From contig PXSD01000031.1 in the NCBI GenBank assembly GCA_003023165.1, positions 1-10,375 on the forward strand: a stretch of 10,375 nucleotides of DNA, read 5' to 3'. This document shows, piece by piece, positions 1 to 6,655 of the stretch (positions are counted from its first letter, which is position 1; every line of letters starts with the position of its first letter). This DNA comes from Halobacteriales archaeon QS_9_67_15 (GTDB lineage: Archaea; Halobacteriota; Halobacteria; Halobacteriales; Haloarculaceae). The notes under the pieces were generated by a model. The model saw only the letters and a program-made list of their open reading frames with translations, was not told the DNA's origin and did not search any database. A program made the translations under genes and the position numbers.

Positions 1-160
1 AAGCATGCGGCCTGACCTCGACAGGGAGCACGTCTTCGCGGTCGAGGGCCTCGGGGACGGTCGCCCCCGGTCTGTCCAGTCCGAGAGGTTCGGTGGTCGT
101 CGGCGACGGACGCACCGCGGAAACGCGCTCGCGGGCACCGTTCGTGTCAGGACCCAGCAT
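1..160 (-). CDS. 5' end of an unrecognised gene running off the left edge
   Basis: An open minus-strand frame starts at an ATG (160-158) and runs 53 codons to the window edge without a stop. It begins MLGPDTNGARERVSAVRPS and continues through LGLDRPGATVPEALDRED. Third codon positions are mostly G or C in the second half, as expected for coding sequence in this genome, and the residue mix is plausible (acidic, few Cys). The proposed ATG overlaps the last 14 bases of the transporter gene upstream, an arrangement common in co-transcribed genes. A GTG 15 codons further in is an alternative start. I do not recognise the family, and only the N-terminus is visible, so no function is proposed. The other frames here look like shadows (Arg-rich or Ser-rich). 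Confidence 0.4.
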   Translation of the reverse strand, partial: MLGPDTNGARERVSAVRPSPTTTEPLGLDRPGATVPEALDREDVLPVEVRPHA

Positions 161-1061
161 TCCGAGCGCGGGCGGTGACGTAGATCCCACCGAGGACGAC
201 CCCCCCGCCGATGACCGTCCAGTGGCCGGGGAACTCAGCGAGCAAGACCATCGCGAGCAGCGTGCTCCCGACGGGTTCGCCCAGCAGCGAGACGCTCACC
301 ACCGAGGACTCGACGTGCTCCAGCGCCCAGTTGATCACGGTGTGGCCGAACACGCCCGGCCCGACGGCCATCGCGAGGAACAGCCCCCACTCGACGGGCG
401 GGTAGCCGGTGAGGCTGTCGCCCTGGGCGACGACGAAGCCACAGAGGACCACCGCGCAGGCCGAGTAGACGACCGTGACGTAGGGGATGAGCGGCACCCG
501 CTCGCGCAGCGACCGCCCGGCGAGGACGTACACCGCCATCATCACCGCGCCGAGGACCGCCAGTCCGTTCCCCGCGAGCGGTCGCGGGCCGACGAGCGCC
601 CCGCTGAGGAGTTCGCCCAGCGACATCACGACCGCGCCGGCGACCGCGACCAGCAGTCCGGCGACCTTCGGGAGCGTCAGCCGTTCGTCCAGGTACAGCG
701 CCGCGCCGACGGCCACGAACAGCGGCTGGGACTGGACGAGCGTGACCGACGCCGCGACGCTCGTCCACTCGATGGACTGAAACCACGCCGCGAAGTGGAC
801 CGCGAGCGCGACGCCCGTGACACCCGCCGCGAGCGCGTCGCTCCGTCTCAGCGACCGGAGGTCGTCGCCGTGTTTCGAGAACGCCAGCGGCGCGAGCAGT
901 CCGACGGTGAAGAGGACGCGATAGAACGCGGCGACCGAGGGCGGCGCGGCGCTCCAGCGGACGAGGATGGCGCTGGTCGACACCGCGAGGATCGCGACTA
1001 CCAGCGCCGCCATCGGCGACACGCGGGTTTCGAGGCGACGCGACAGCGTCTCGCCGGCCAT
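147..1061 (-). CDS. DMT-superfamily transporter, two EamA domains
   Basis: This 304-residue protein is almost entirely hydrophobic, with about ten predicted membrane helices. It has the internal duplication typical of EamA/RhaT-type drug/metabolite transporters: one EamA repeat at roughly residues 16-147 and a second at roughly 163-298. Each repeat ends in the family-like pattern of a helix with small residues followed by an acidic loop: SVAASVTLVQSQPLFVAVGA then LDERLT in the first, and SSVVSVSLLGEPVGSTLLA then LAEFP in the second. The length is normal for the family. Such proteins export or exchange small metabolites (amino acids, nucleosides, sugars) across the cytoplasmic membrane, but family membership does not reveal the substrate. 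The ATG at 1061 precedes a short polar N-terminus (MAGETLSRRLE) before the first helix. No strong TATA-like box lies 26 nt upstream. A partial gene overlaps its 3' end, which suggests a two-gene transcript. Confidence 0.9.
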   Translation of the reverse strand: MAGETLSRRLETRVSPMAALVVAILAVSTSAILVRWSAAPPSVAAFYRVLFTVGLLAPLAFSKHGDDLRSLRRSDALAAGVTGVALAVHFAAWFQSIEWTSVAASVTLVQSQPLFVAVGAALYLDERLTLPKVAGLLVAVAGAVVMSLGELLSGALVGPRPLAGNGLAVLGAVMMAVYVLAGRSLRERVPLIPYVTVVYSACAVVLCGFVVAQGDSLTGYPPVEWGLFLAMAVGPGVFGHTVINWALEHVESSVVSVSLLGEPVGSTLLAMVLLAEFPGHWTVIGGGVVLGGIYVTARARNAGS

Positions 1062-1155
1062 TAGCGACTCTTTGCGGGAGCGCCGCCTTTCGTCTTCCGG
1101 TGACCATGGGAGGGAGGGTCTCGTCGTAGACAGTCAACTATCGATTTGGCGCGCG

Positions 1156-1181
1156 CTGTCGCGCCTCTCGTGGCGCGACAG
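1156..1181. repeat. Perfect 10-bp inverted repeat (hairpin)
   Basis: The arms ctgtcgcgcc (1156-1165) and ggcgcgacag (1172-1181) are perfectly complementary and separated by a 6-nt loop (tctcgt). The stem is very GC-rich, so it would be stable as RNA or single-stranded DNA. It lies about 95 bp upstream of the DMT transporter start (1061) and is not followed by a T-run on either strand, so it does not look like a standard terminator. It could be a transcript-end structure, a 5' leader hairpin of the transporter, or a protein-binding palindrome. Its role is unknown. Confidence 0.6.
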
Positions 1182-1402
1182 TAGGCGTGCGAGGGACGAG
1201 TGAGGGAGCAGAGCGACCGAACGAGTCGGCTGGGGAGGTCTGTGGCGCGGTGCTGTGTAGTGCGGTCCTGGCGGACTGAAAGGGCGAGGCCTGCGTGGCG
1301 CGACCACAGGGAGCGCCACGGATAGCAAACGGGGAGCGGAGCGACCCGTGAAGCGCGCTCGCGGGTGGTGCGCGGGCACTATCCGAGCGCAGCGAGGATA
1401 TC

Positions 1403-1573
1403 CTTTCGGCGATTGCTGTCGGGCGTGGTCGAACCTACTGTTAGCGAGCGGGGCGAGGGCTTTCGGCGATTGCTGTCGGGCGTGGTCGAACCTGCTGTTA
1501 GCGAGCGGGGCGAGGGCTTTCGGCGATCGTCGCGGCTCCCGAGAGAGCTTCCTGCTAGCGGGCGCGTCGAGGG
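1403..1573. repeat. Three-copy 57-bp tandem repeat
   Basis: Copies start at ctttcggcgat at 1403, 1460 and 1517, exactly 57 bp apart. The first two copies differ at one base (a or g at 1437 and 1494). By hand alignment without gaps the third copy matches at 38 of 57 positions, with both ends best kept (ctttcggcgat at the left, tcgaggg at the right). Just before the first copy, ccgagcgcagcgagga resembles the unit's right end, so an older decayed copy may precede it. The unit length is divisible by three, so several frames run through it on both strands. That explains the long spurious frames here. It may be an expanded intergenic element, and no function is known to me. Confidence 0.85.
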
Positions 1574-1648
1574 CGTTCACCGGGTATCGGTCTCGCATGA
1601 GAAACCATCCGAGTGCAACCGACCGAGGCCACTGGCCGCCGTCGGTCT

Positions 1649-2206
1649 TCACTCCGCGTCGTCGGGTGTGTCGAAATCGTGGAACTGTTCGCCCGTCTCC
1701 TTCGAGAGGATGTCGAGCGCCGCGGCACCGCCGTCGCCGGCGGAGATGATCGCCTGCCACTCCTCGGCGCGGACCATCCCGCCGGTGGCGTAGGCGTCGT
1801 CGATGCTGGTCTCCATGTCGACGTCCACGTCGACGACGTCCTCGTCGGTGAATACACACCCCAGCCTCTCGGCGAGGTCGCGGTTCGCGCCGGTCGCGAG
1901 GACCAGGTAGTCGACCGCGAGGTCGTCGTCGTCGGTGACGACGCGGAACTGGTCGCCGTCGCGCTCGACGGTCTGTACTTCCCGGCCCTGTCGGCGGTCG
2001 ACGCCGAACTCGTCGACCTGCGCGCGAGCAGTCTCGAGGAACTCCTCGCCGCCCACGCTCTCGATGCCGAGGTAGTTGAACAGGTGGGCCTTGTGCATCC
2101 ACGTCTCGTCGGTGTCGAAGACGACGGTGTCGAGGTCGTTCTTGGCGGTGAACAGTGCGGCACTCAGGCCGGCGGGACCGCCGCCGACGACAGCTACCTG
2201 TGTCAT
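1649..2206 (-). CDS. Short FAD-binding protein, thioredoxin reductase-like, without NAD(P)H domain
   Basis: This 185-residue protein starts MTQVAVVGGGPAGLSAALFT, with a classic dinucleotide-binding motif (G8, G10, G13). A second FAD-family signature, LVLATGA, lies at residues 101-107. The C-terminal part (DDAYATGG at 137-143, then QAIISAGDGGAAALDIL at 151-167) matches the end of thioredoxin reductases, where a DxxYAxGD-type motif and an Ala/Gly-rich helix close the FAD site. Full-length thioredoxin reductases are about 300-320 residues. Here the inserted NADPH domain and its CxxC pair are absent, and the only cysteine is C117. It is therefore probably a cytoplasmic flavoprotein that cannot itself use the usual NADPH-to-disulfide route and needs a partner or another electron donor. 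Product length and both ends look intact, so this is not an obvious truncation. The SRPBCC gene lies 92 bp upstream on the same strand. The electron donor and acceptor are unknown. Confidence 0.85.
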   Translation of the reverse strand: MTQVAVVGGGPAGLSAALFTAKNDLDTVVFDTDETWMHKAHLFNYLGIESVGGEEFLETARAQVDEFGVDRRQGREVQTVERDGDQFRVVTDDDDLAVDYLVLATGANRDLAERLGCVFTDEDVVDVDVDMETSIDDAYATGGMVRAEEWQAIISAGDGGAAALDILSKETGEQFHDFDTPDDAE

Positions 2207-2298
2207 ATGTCAACGATGTACTCGGACTCTGAAAGAAGTTGGCGTCGCCGCCGTCGATAGCCGGTCCCCGCTCGCCGACGGGAGAACCCGACCAGACG

Positions 2299-2772
2299 CT
2301 ACCCCAGCAGCTCCTTCGTCGTCTCGTGTCGATGCCGGAACATCGGCTCGAAGCCGATCCAGCCCAGCGGACCGAGCAAGCCGCCGACGACGGGCAGTTC
2401 GTACTCGACGTGGTCGTGGATCCGGGTGCCGCCCTCCACTGCCTCGAAGGTGTGGGTGTGGACCCACTTCGGGAACGGACCGCGGAGCATCTCGTCTTTG
2501 AACGTCGCTTCGCCGTCGCCCTCCTCGCGGGCGACGATGTAGGAGATCCATCGCTGGCGGGGGGTGACGCCGAACGGGGCGATGGTCGATTCGATCTTCG
2601 ACCCCGTCTCCAGGATGTCGGGGTCGAGCTCGCCGTCCGGGCCGACGGCCGACTCGACGCGGAGGTTCATCCAGTCGGGCGTCAGTGCTTCGAGTCCCGA
2701 CGACCGAGAGTGAAAGTCCCAGACCTCGTCGAACGGCGCGTCGACGACCGTCTCGCGCTCGTAGACCGGCAT
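2299..2772 (-). CDS. SRPBCC-fold (START/Bet v1-like) protein
   Basis: This is a 157-residue soluble protein. The N-terminus MPVYERETVVDAPFDEVWDF is the usual first strand plus helix of the SRPBCC fold (polyketide cyclase/dehydrase-like). The middle and C-terminal parts carry further family features: FKDEMLRGPFPKWVHTHTFE, then EGGTRIHDHVEYELP, then a hydrophobic C-terminal helix region starting VVGGLLGPLGW. Members bind hydrophobic ligands in a central cavity, but the ligand cannot be inferred. The frame is open 14 codons further up, to an ATG at 2814. I chose the ATG at 2772 because the homologous domain begins there and a TATA-like box (2796-2801) lies 26-27 nt upstream of it, the spacing of a leaderless transcript. 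The upstream extension is not similar to anything in the family. The gene appears to be transcribed on its own or with the FAD-binding gene downstream. Confidence 0.85.
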   Translation of the reverse strand: MPVYERETVVDAPFDEVWDFHSRSSGLEALTPDWMNLRVESAVGPDGELDPDILETGSKIESTIAPFGVTPRQRWISYIVAREEGDGEATFKDEMLRGPFPKWVHTHTFEAVEGGTRIHDHVEYELPVVGGLLGPLGWIGFEPMFRHRHETTKELLG

Positions 2773-2795
2773 ACACGACAATTGGACCCAGTGGC

Positions 2796-2801
2796 GTATA
2801 A
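2796..2801 (-). promoter_or_regulatory. TATA-like box for the SRPBCC gene
   Basis: On the minus strand the sequence reads ttatac, centred about 26-27 nt before the ATG at 2772. That is the expected spacing for an archaeal TATA box serving a leaderless mRNA, and it decides between the two possible starts. This is a visual match only. Confidence 0.5.
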
Positions 2802-2871
2802 CAGCGGTGTCCAACGAGTAAGGGACTGGGACTGCACCGTCAGGACCGGACGACAGCGCCGACCGACCGCG

Positions 2872-4125
2872 TCAGGGCCAGGTTCCGCCCTGCTCGCTGG
2901 CGGTCAGGACGCGTTCGATGGCGAGCACGTAGGCGGCGGTCCGGAAGTTGGGCAGGTCCCGGTTCTCGAAGGTCTCGGTCAGGTCGTCGAAGGCGTCGAC
3001 GATGACGGTCTCCAGTTCCTCGTTGACGCGCTCCTCGTCCCAGTAGAAGCGCTGGCGATTCTGGACCCACTCGAAGTAGGAGACGGTGACCCCGCCGGCG
3101 TTGGCGAGGATGTCGGGGAGGACGCGGACGTTGCGGTCGGTCAGGACGTCGTCGGCGTCGGGCGTCAGCGGCCCGTTCGCGGCCTCGACGATCACGTCGG
3201 CCTGGACGTCCTCGGCGAGGTCGCCGTCGATGGCGTTCTCGAGTGCGGCCGGGACGAGCAGGTCGACATCCAGCGTGAGTAACTCCTCGTTCGTCAGCGT
3301 CTCGGGGGTGTCGTAGTCGGTCACGTCGCCGGTTTCGCTCTTCCGTTCTTTGATCGCGCGCGTGTCGAGGCCGTCGGGGTCGTAGGCGGCCCCCGAGGAG
3401 TCCGAGACGGCGACGACGCTCGCGCCGAGGTCTTCCAGGAGTTTCGCGGCGACCGACCCGGCGTTGCCGTAGCCCTGGACGGCGACGGTCGCTCCGTCCG
3501 TCTGCTTACCGAGGTAGTCGAAGGCCTCGCGCGCGCTCAACATCACCGAGCGACCGGTCGCCTCGACGCGACCCGCCGAGCCGCCGCTGTCGGGGGCCTT
3601 GCCGGTGATGACGCCCGGCTCAGTGGTGTTCTCCAGTGTCTCGTAGGTGTCTTTGATCCAGTTCATCTCCCGGCGGCCGGTGTTCACGTCGGGCGCGGGG
3701 ATGTCCTTGTCCTCGCCGATAAAGGGACGGAGTTCCGTCGCGAACGAGCGGGTGACGCGTTCGAGTTCGGACTCGGAGTAGTCGTCGGGGTCGATGACGA
3801 TCCCGCCTTTTCCGCCGCCGTAGGGGATGTCGACGACGGCACACTTGTACACCATCCAGCCCGACAGCGCCTTGACCTCGTCGCGGGAGACCTGCGGGTG
3901 ATAGCGGATGCCGCCCTTGTAGGGACCGCGCGCCCCGTTGAACTGCGAGCGATACGCGCGGAAGACGTCGGTCGACCCGTCGTCCATCTCGACAGAGAGG
4001 GTCGTCTCGAGGACGCGCTCGGGGTTCTTGAGGCGTTCGAGGGTCCCGGGATCGACGTCCAGATGGACTGCCGCGTCGTCGACTTGCTCCTGGAGACTCT
4101 CGAAGGGATTAACTTCTTCAGACAT
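2872..4125 (-). CDS. gdhB: Glutamate dehydrogenase (Glu/Leu/Phe/Val family)
   Basis: This 417-residue cytoplasmic enzyme most likely catalyses the reversible oxidative deamination of glutamate to 2-oxoglutarate and ammonium with NAD(P). The N-terminal substrate domain (about 1-190) carries GPYKGGIRYHP at 67-77 and VDIPYGGGKGG at 98-108. Lysines 70, 94 and 106 and Asp146 (in PAPDVNT) have the same mutual spacing as K89, K113, K125 and D165 of the clostridial enzyme, so the catalytic set is complete. The Rossmann domain carries GYGNAG at 218-223 and an acidic D242 after its second strand. The coenzyme preference cannot be decided safely from this. The C-terminal PDILANAGGVTVSYFEWVQN (337-356) is typical. 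Length is normal. A TATA-like cctttt on the minus strand (4151-4156) lies about 28 nt before the ATG. The CoA-ester lyase gene ends 70 bp upstream. Haloarchaea often carry several gdh paralogues, so the symbol is tentative, and a branched-chain amino acid dehydrogenase role is not excluded. Confidence 0.9.
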   Translation of the reverse strand: MSEEVNPFESLQEQVDDAAVHLDVDPGTLERLKNPERVLETTLSVEMDDGSTDVFRAYRSQFNGARGPYKGGIRYHPQVSRDEVKALSGWMVYKCAVVDIPYGGGKGGIVIDPDDYSESELERVTRSFATELRPFIGEDKDIPAPDVNTGRREMNWIKDTYETLENTTEPGVITGKAPDSGGSAGRVEATGRSVMLSAREAFDYLGKQTDGATVAVQGYGNAGSVAAKLLEDLGASVVAVSDSSGAAYDPDGLDTRAIKERKSETGDVTDYDTPETLTNEELLTLDVDLLVPAALENAIDGDLAEDVQADVIVEAANGPLTPDADDVLTDRNVRVLPDILANAGGVTVSYFEWVQNRQRFYWDEERVNEELETVIVDAFDDLTETFENRDLPNFRTAAYVLAIERVLTASEQGGTWP

Positions 4126-4195
4126 GTCCCTAAAGAGGGTCAGCGCGGTGAAAAGGATTCGGGCGACCGCCGGTCGGTGGCCCCCGATGGCGGTC

Positions 4196-5068
4196 CTACT
4201 CGCGCTCGGTAGCGGCCTCGGCTGCGCCGGCCCGTTCGACCACGCGCTCGGCCTGCGCGACGAGCGGCGCGTCGATCATCTCGCCGTCGACGGCGAAGAC
4301 GCCCCGACCCTCGGCGTCGGCTTCGTCTCGCGCGGCCAGCACCCGCTCGGCCCACTCGACGCGCTCGGGGTCGGGCGTGAACGTCTCGTTGACCGGTCCG
4401 ACCTGTGACGGGTGGATGGCGAGTTTCCCGTCGTAGCCCAGTTCCAGCGCGAACTCGGTGTCCTCGCGCAGGCCCGACTCGTCCTCGAAGTCGGTGTGAA
4501 GCGTGTCGATCGCGTCGACGCCGGCAGCGCTCGCCGCGAGGACGACGTGTTCGCGCGCGTGGAGTACCTCGGTCCCGGCCTCCGTACGGGTTGCGCCGAC
4601 GTCGGCTGCCAGGTCCTCGGCCCCGAACACCAGGGCATCGGTGGCGTCGGCGGCGGCGATCTCCTCGGCGTGCAACACGCCGGCGGCCGTCTCGACCAGC
4701 GCCAGGACCGGTGGGTCGGCGTCGCGCTCCGCCGCCAGGTCGGCGAGGTCACGCACGTCCGCGGCGGCACTCGCCTTCGGGAGGACGAGCGCGTCGACGG
4801 CAGGGACAGATGCCGACGCGAGCACCGCGTCGAGGTCGGCGGCGGCGCCGCGGCCCGGCGGCCGGACGCGGACGCAGACCTCGCAGTCAACGCCCTCGTC
4901 GGCAAGTTCAGCCAGCATGTCTCGAACCGCATCGCGGGCTTCGGTTTTCCGGGCAGGCGCGACCGCGTCTTCGAGGTCGAACACCACCGCATCCGCGCCG
5001 GTGGTCGGTGCCTTGCGCATCAGTTGCGGTCGGTCCCCCGGCGAGAACAGGACGCTCCGGCGTGCCAT
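4196..5068 (-). CDS. CitE-like (HpcH/HpaI family) CoA-ester lyase
   Basis: This 290-residue TIM-barrel enzyme is of the citrate lyase beta/malyl-CoA lyase family. The family features appear in order: LFSPGDRP at 7-14, FDLEDAVAPARK at 30-41, Arg67 in CVRVRP (the substrate/CoA-binding strand), LPK at 96-98, ALVETAAGV at 123-131 with metal ligand Glu126, FGAEDLAADVG at 148-158 with metal ligand Asp152, and KLAIHPSQV at 215-223. The metal site and CoA motifs therefore look intact. Family members cleave (3S)-malyl-, methylmalyl- or citramalyl-CoA into acetyl- or propionyl-CoA plus glyoxylate or pyruvate; the substrate here is unknown. In haloarchaea, a beta-methylmalyl-CoA lyase of this family belongs to the methylaspartate cycle, so that role is possible. 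Glutamate dehydrogenase follows 70 bp downstream on the same strand, and a MaoC hydratase-like gene lies 4.2 kb away beyond the importer. The promoter shares the region 5069-5241 with the divergent importer. A weak TATA-like gtacaaat lies about 26 nt upstream of the ATG. Confidence 0.88.
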   Translation of the reverse strand: MARRSVLFSPGDRPQLMRKAPTTGADAVVFDLEDAVAPARKTEARDAVRDMLAELADEGVDCEVCVRVRPPGRGAAADLDAVLASASVPAVDALVLPKASAAADVRDLADLAAERDADPPVLALVETAAGVLHAEEIAAADATDALVFGAEDLAADVGATRTEAGTEVLHAREHVVLAASAAGVDAIDTLHTDFEDESGLREDTEFALELGYDGKLAIHPSQVGPVNETFTPDPERVEWAERVLAARDEADAEGRGVFAVDGEMIDAPLVAQAERVVERAGAAEAATERE

Positions 5069-5204
5069 GGTCGCGATAGCGCGTGCCAGTCATTTGTACC
5101 TGCTGCCCGTGTCTCACCCCGTCCATCGAAACCCTGACAGCTCCGTCGACATCTCGGTGGCTCAAAAGATTGTCCGGCGAGACGACAGTCCAGACGCACT
5201 GTCA

Positions 5205-5225
5205 TTTGTTACCAAACACTTATGA
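5205..5225 (+). promoter_or_regulatory. Promoter region of the importer operon with a TTTG-N4-CAAA dyad
   Basis: In the divergent gap between the lyase and importer genes, the plus strand reads tttgttaccaaa (5205-5216) followed by cttatga (5219-5225). The caaac part could be the BRE and ttatga the TATA box. The box centre (about 5222) is 26 nt before the ATG at 5248, as in a leaderless transcript. The tttg/caaa arms form a small dyad overlapping the BRE, a place where a repressor could act. This is inferred from position only, and no regulator gene lies next to it. Confidence 0.45.
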
Positions 5226-5241
5226 TCGGTCCTCCACAGAA

Positions 5242-6645
5242 ATGAGTATGTCTTTCGACAACGGTGACGAGCCGAGCAAAGACAGGCGCGATTACTTGAA
5301 AGCGGTCGGTGCGCTGGGCGCAGCAGGACTAGCGGGCTGTTCGGGTGGTGGCGACGGTGGCAGTGACGGCGACGACGGTGACAGTGACGGCGGTGACGGT
5401 GGCAGTGACGGCGGTGACGGTGGAATGACCGGGACCGACGAGCGGTCGTACGACGGCGATATCGACCAAGCGTTTGTCTCGCCGGACAACCTGGAAAACG
5501 ACATCTGGCAGACGTTTCTTACCGGTGCGGAGGAGGCAGCCCAGGCGCTCGGACTCACGGTAGACTACCAGGGCCACGGCGGCCAGGAGTCCCAGCAGAT
5601 CTCCCAGTTGCAGTCGGCCATCTCGGCCGGCGCGGACATCGTCACCGGAACCGCCTACCAGAACTCGGGCGTCCGGTCGGTGGCCGAGACAGCCGCCGAG
5701 GGCGGCGTCCCGTTCACGTCCTACTGGACGATGGCGAACTGGTGGACGCCGATGGACAGCGGCCCGGAGTTCCTCCAGTACCAGATCCCCGAGGTGGTCC
5801 GCACCGGCGGGGCGACGGCGCGCGTCCTGTTCGAGGCGATGGGTGGGGAGGGGAACTTCGTCCACATCACGGGTGTCCCTGGCCACGTCGGCTCCCATCG
5901 CAATGCGGGCGTCGAACGGGCGATGGAGGATTATCCGGATATCGAGCGCCTCGGCGACCCGATCCCGAGCGAATGGACTCGCTCGACGGGTCGACAGGCG
6001 ATGTCCGACTTCATCTCGCAGTACGGCGACGACATCGACGGCGTCTACGGCCAGAACGACGGCGTGGCGCTCGGGGCCATCTCCGTCCTCGAAGAGAACG
6101 ACATGGCACTCCCCGTCGTCGGCTACGACGGCTTCCAGGAGACGACGGAACTCATCCGCGACCGCTCGGCCGACTCCGGCAACCCCTACATCGCTGGAAC
6201 GTTCGCTGCACAGCCGTTCTGGCAGGGCGGATACGCCGTCGTCAAGGGGTACGACTGGCTCCACGGTTGGCGCCCCGAAGTCCCCGAGCGCATGATGTTC
6301 GGCGGCGGCGTCATGATCCTCAACGACTCGCTCTCGCGGGAGGCGTTCAGCGACCTGGACGTGTCATTCACCGAACCGTCGCAGTACCTCGACATCGCCT
6401 TCAGCGACGGCGAATCCCCATACGACTGGGAGGCCATGTCTTACGAGGAGAGCGGCGAGGACTGGGACCCGCAGAACCTGCTCGTCCCCATCCGGCAGGA
6501 GGAGTTCAGCCAACTGCTCTGGACGGAGGAGAACAAACCGTCGAACTACGAGGTGCCGGACGTCTACGACGACGCCGACCTCTTCGACCGGGTCGAAGAG
6601 GACTACCGCGAGCGATTCGAGAACGGACAGAACCCCTATGCGTAG
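5242..6645 (+). CDS. Tat-exported lipoprotein, sugar-type ABC solute-binding protein (RbsB-like)
   Basis: The protein is 467 residues from the ATG at 5242, or 465 from the ATG at 5248, which fits the TATA spacing better. Numbering from 5248, a twin-arginine motif (RRDYLK, R13-R14) precedes a short hydrophobic stretch and a lipobox LAGC with Cys31, so it is probably exported folded and lipid-anchored outside the membrane. A Gly/Ser/Asp linker follows to about residue 59. The mature part matches type 1 periplasmic binding proteins: QLQSAISAGADIVTGTAYQ, then GVYGQNDGVALGAISVLEEN with VVGYDG (the NDxxAxG and GxD motifs), then AGTFAAQPFWQGGYAV. It should capture a sugar or similar small solute for the ATPase and permease downstream. 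At over 400 mature residues it is longer than RbsB (about 270-300), with roughly 100 extra acidic C-terminal residues. The frame is open back to 5083, but that extension is Cys- and Pro-rich and precedes the signal, so it was rejected. Substrate unknown. Confidence 0.9.
   Translation: MSMSFDNGDEPSKDRRDYLKAVGALGAAGLAGCSGGGDGGSDGDDGDSDGGDGGSDGGDGGMTGTDERSYDGDIDQAFVSPDNLENDIWQTFLTGAEEAAQALGLTVDYQGHGGQESQQISQLQSAISAGADIVTGTAYQNSGVRSVAETAAEGGVPFTSYWTMANWWTPMDSGPEFLQYQIPEVVRTGGATARVLFEAMGGEGNFVHITGVPGHVGSHRNAGVERAMEDYPDIERLGDPIPSEWTRSTGRQAMSDFISQYGDDIDGVYGQNDGVALGAISVLEENDMALPVVGYDGFQETTELIRDRSADSGNPYIAGTFAAQPFWQGGYAVVKGYDWLHGWRPEVPERMMFGGGVMILNDSLSREAFSDLDVSFTEPSQYLDIAFSDGESPYDWEAMSYEESGEDWDPQNLLVPIRQEEFSQLLWTEENKPSNYEVPDVYDDADLFDRVEEDYRERFENGQNPYA
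5341..5424 (+). repeat. 21-bp coding repeat: Gly/Ser/Asp linker after the lipobox
   Basis: Directly after the lipobox cysteine codon, 28 codons encode almost only Gly, Ser and Asp. The last 63 bp are three 21-bp units (5362-5382, 5383-5403, 5404-5424) encoding SDGDDGD, SDGGDGG and SDGGDGG. Units two and three differ by a single base, in their last codon (ggc or gga). The segment should be a flexible, strongly acidic tether between the lipid anchor and the binding domain, as is usual in haloarchaeal lipoproteins. Its length can change by slippage without breaking the frame. Confidence 0.85.
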
Positions 6646-6655
6646 TTAGCACACG

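Larger units (their letters stand above)
1062..1648. other. Intergenic region of about 590 bp with repeats, no convincing gene
   Basis: This stretch lies between the 3' end of the FAD-binding gene and the 5' end of the DMT transporter, both on the minus strand. Several long frames are open through it, but their products are Arg/Ser-rich and basic, unlike the acidic neighbours, and the frames stay open partly because the tandem repeat is 57 bp (19 codons) long. It is full of short words such as gagcgcagcgagg and gagcggggcgagg. It holds a 10-bp hairpin (1156-1181) and the tandem repeat (1403-1573), listed separately. No tRNA or known RNA was recognised. It should also carry the promoter of the transporter gene, but no clear TATA box was seen near 1087. 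Confidence 0.6.

Noticed and set aside
93..1064. Plus-strand frame of 323 codons opposite the DMT transporter
   Set aside because: It is Arg/Asp/Glu/His-rich low-complexity sequence typical of the antisense frame of a GC-rich membrane protein gene. The minus strand has clear helices and EamA motifs.
1348..1793. Two overlapping plus-strand frames through the 57-bp repeat
   Set aside because: Both stay open because the repeat length is a multiple of three. The products are basic and Ser/Arg-rich, and they continue antisense into the FAD-binding gene.
1134..2213. Minus-strand frame of 359 codons covering the repeat and the FAD-binding gene
   Set aside because: Arg-rich shadow of the real gene in another frame. 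It has no domain-like sequence and a start inside the same locus.
2239..3282. Plus-strand frame of 347 codons
   Set aside because: Antisense to the SRPBCC and glutamate dehydrogenase genes, whose catalytic motifs are unmistakable on the minus strand.
4412..5225. Overlapping plus-strand frames of more than 220 codons opposite the lyase gene
   Set aside because: They are antisense shadows. The CitE-like protein on the minus strand has its full set of family motifs.
5083..5241. N-terminal extension of the solute-binding protein
   Set aside because: It would place 53 Cys/Pro-rich residues before the Tat signal. The TATA-like box at 5219-5225 and the signal motif support a start at 5242 or 5248.
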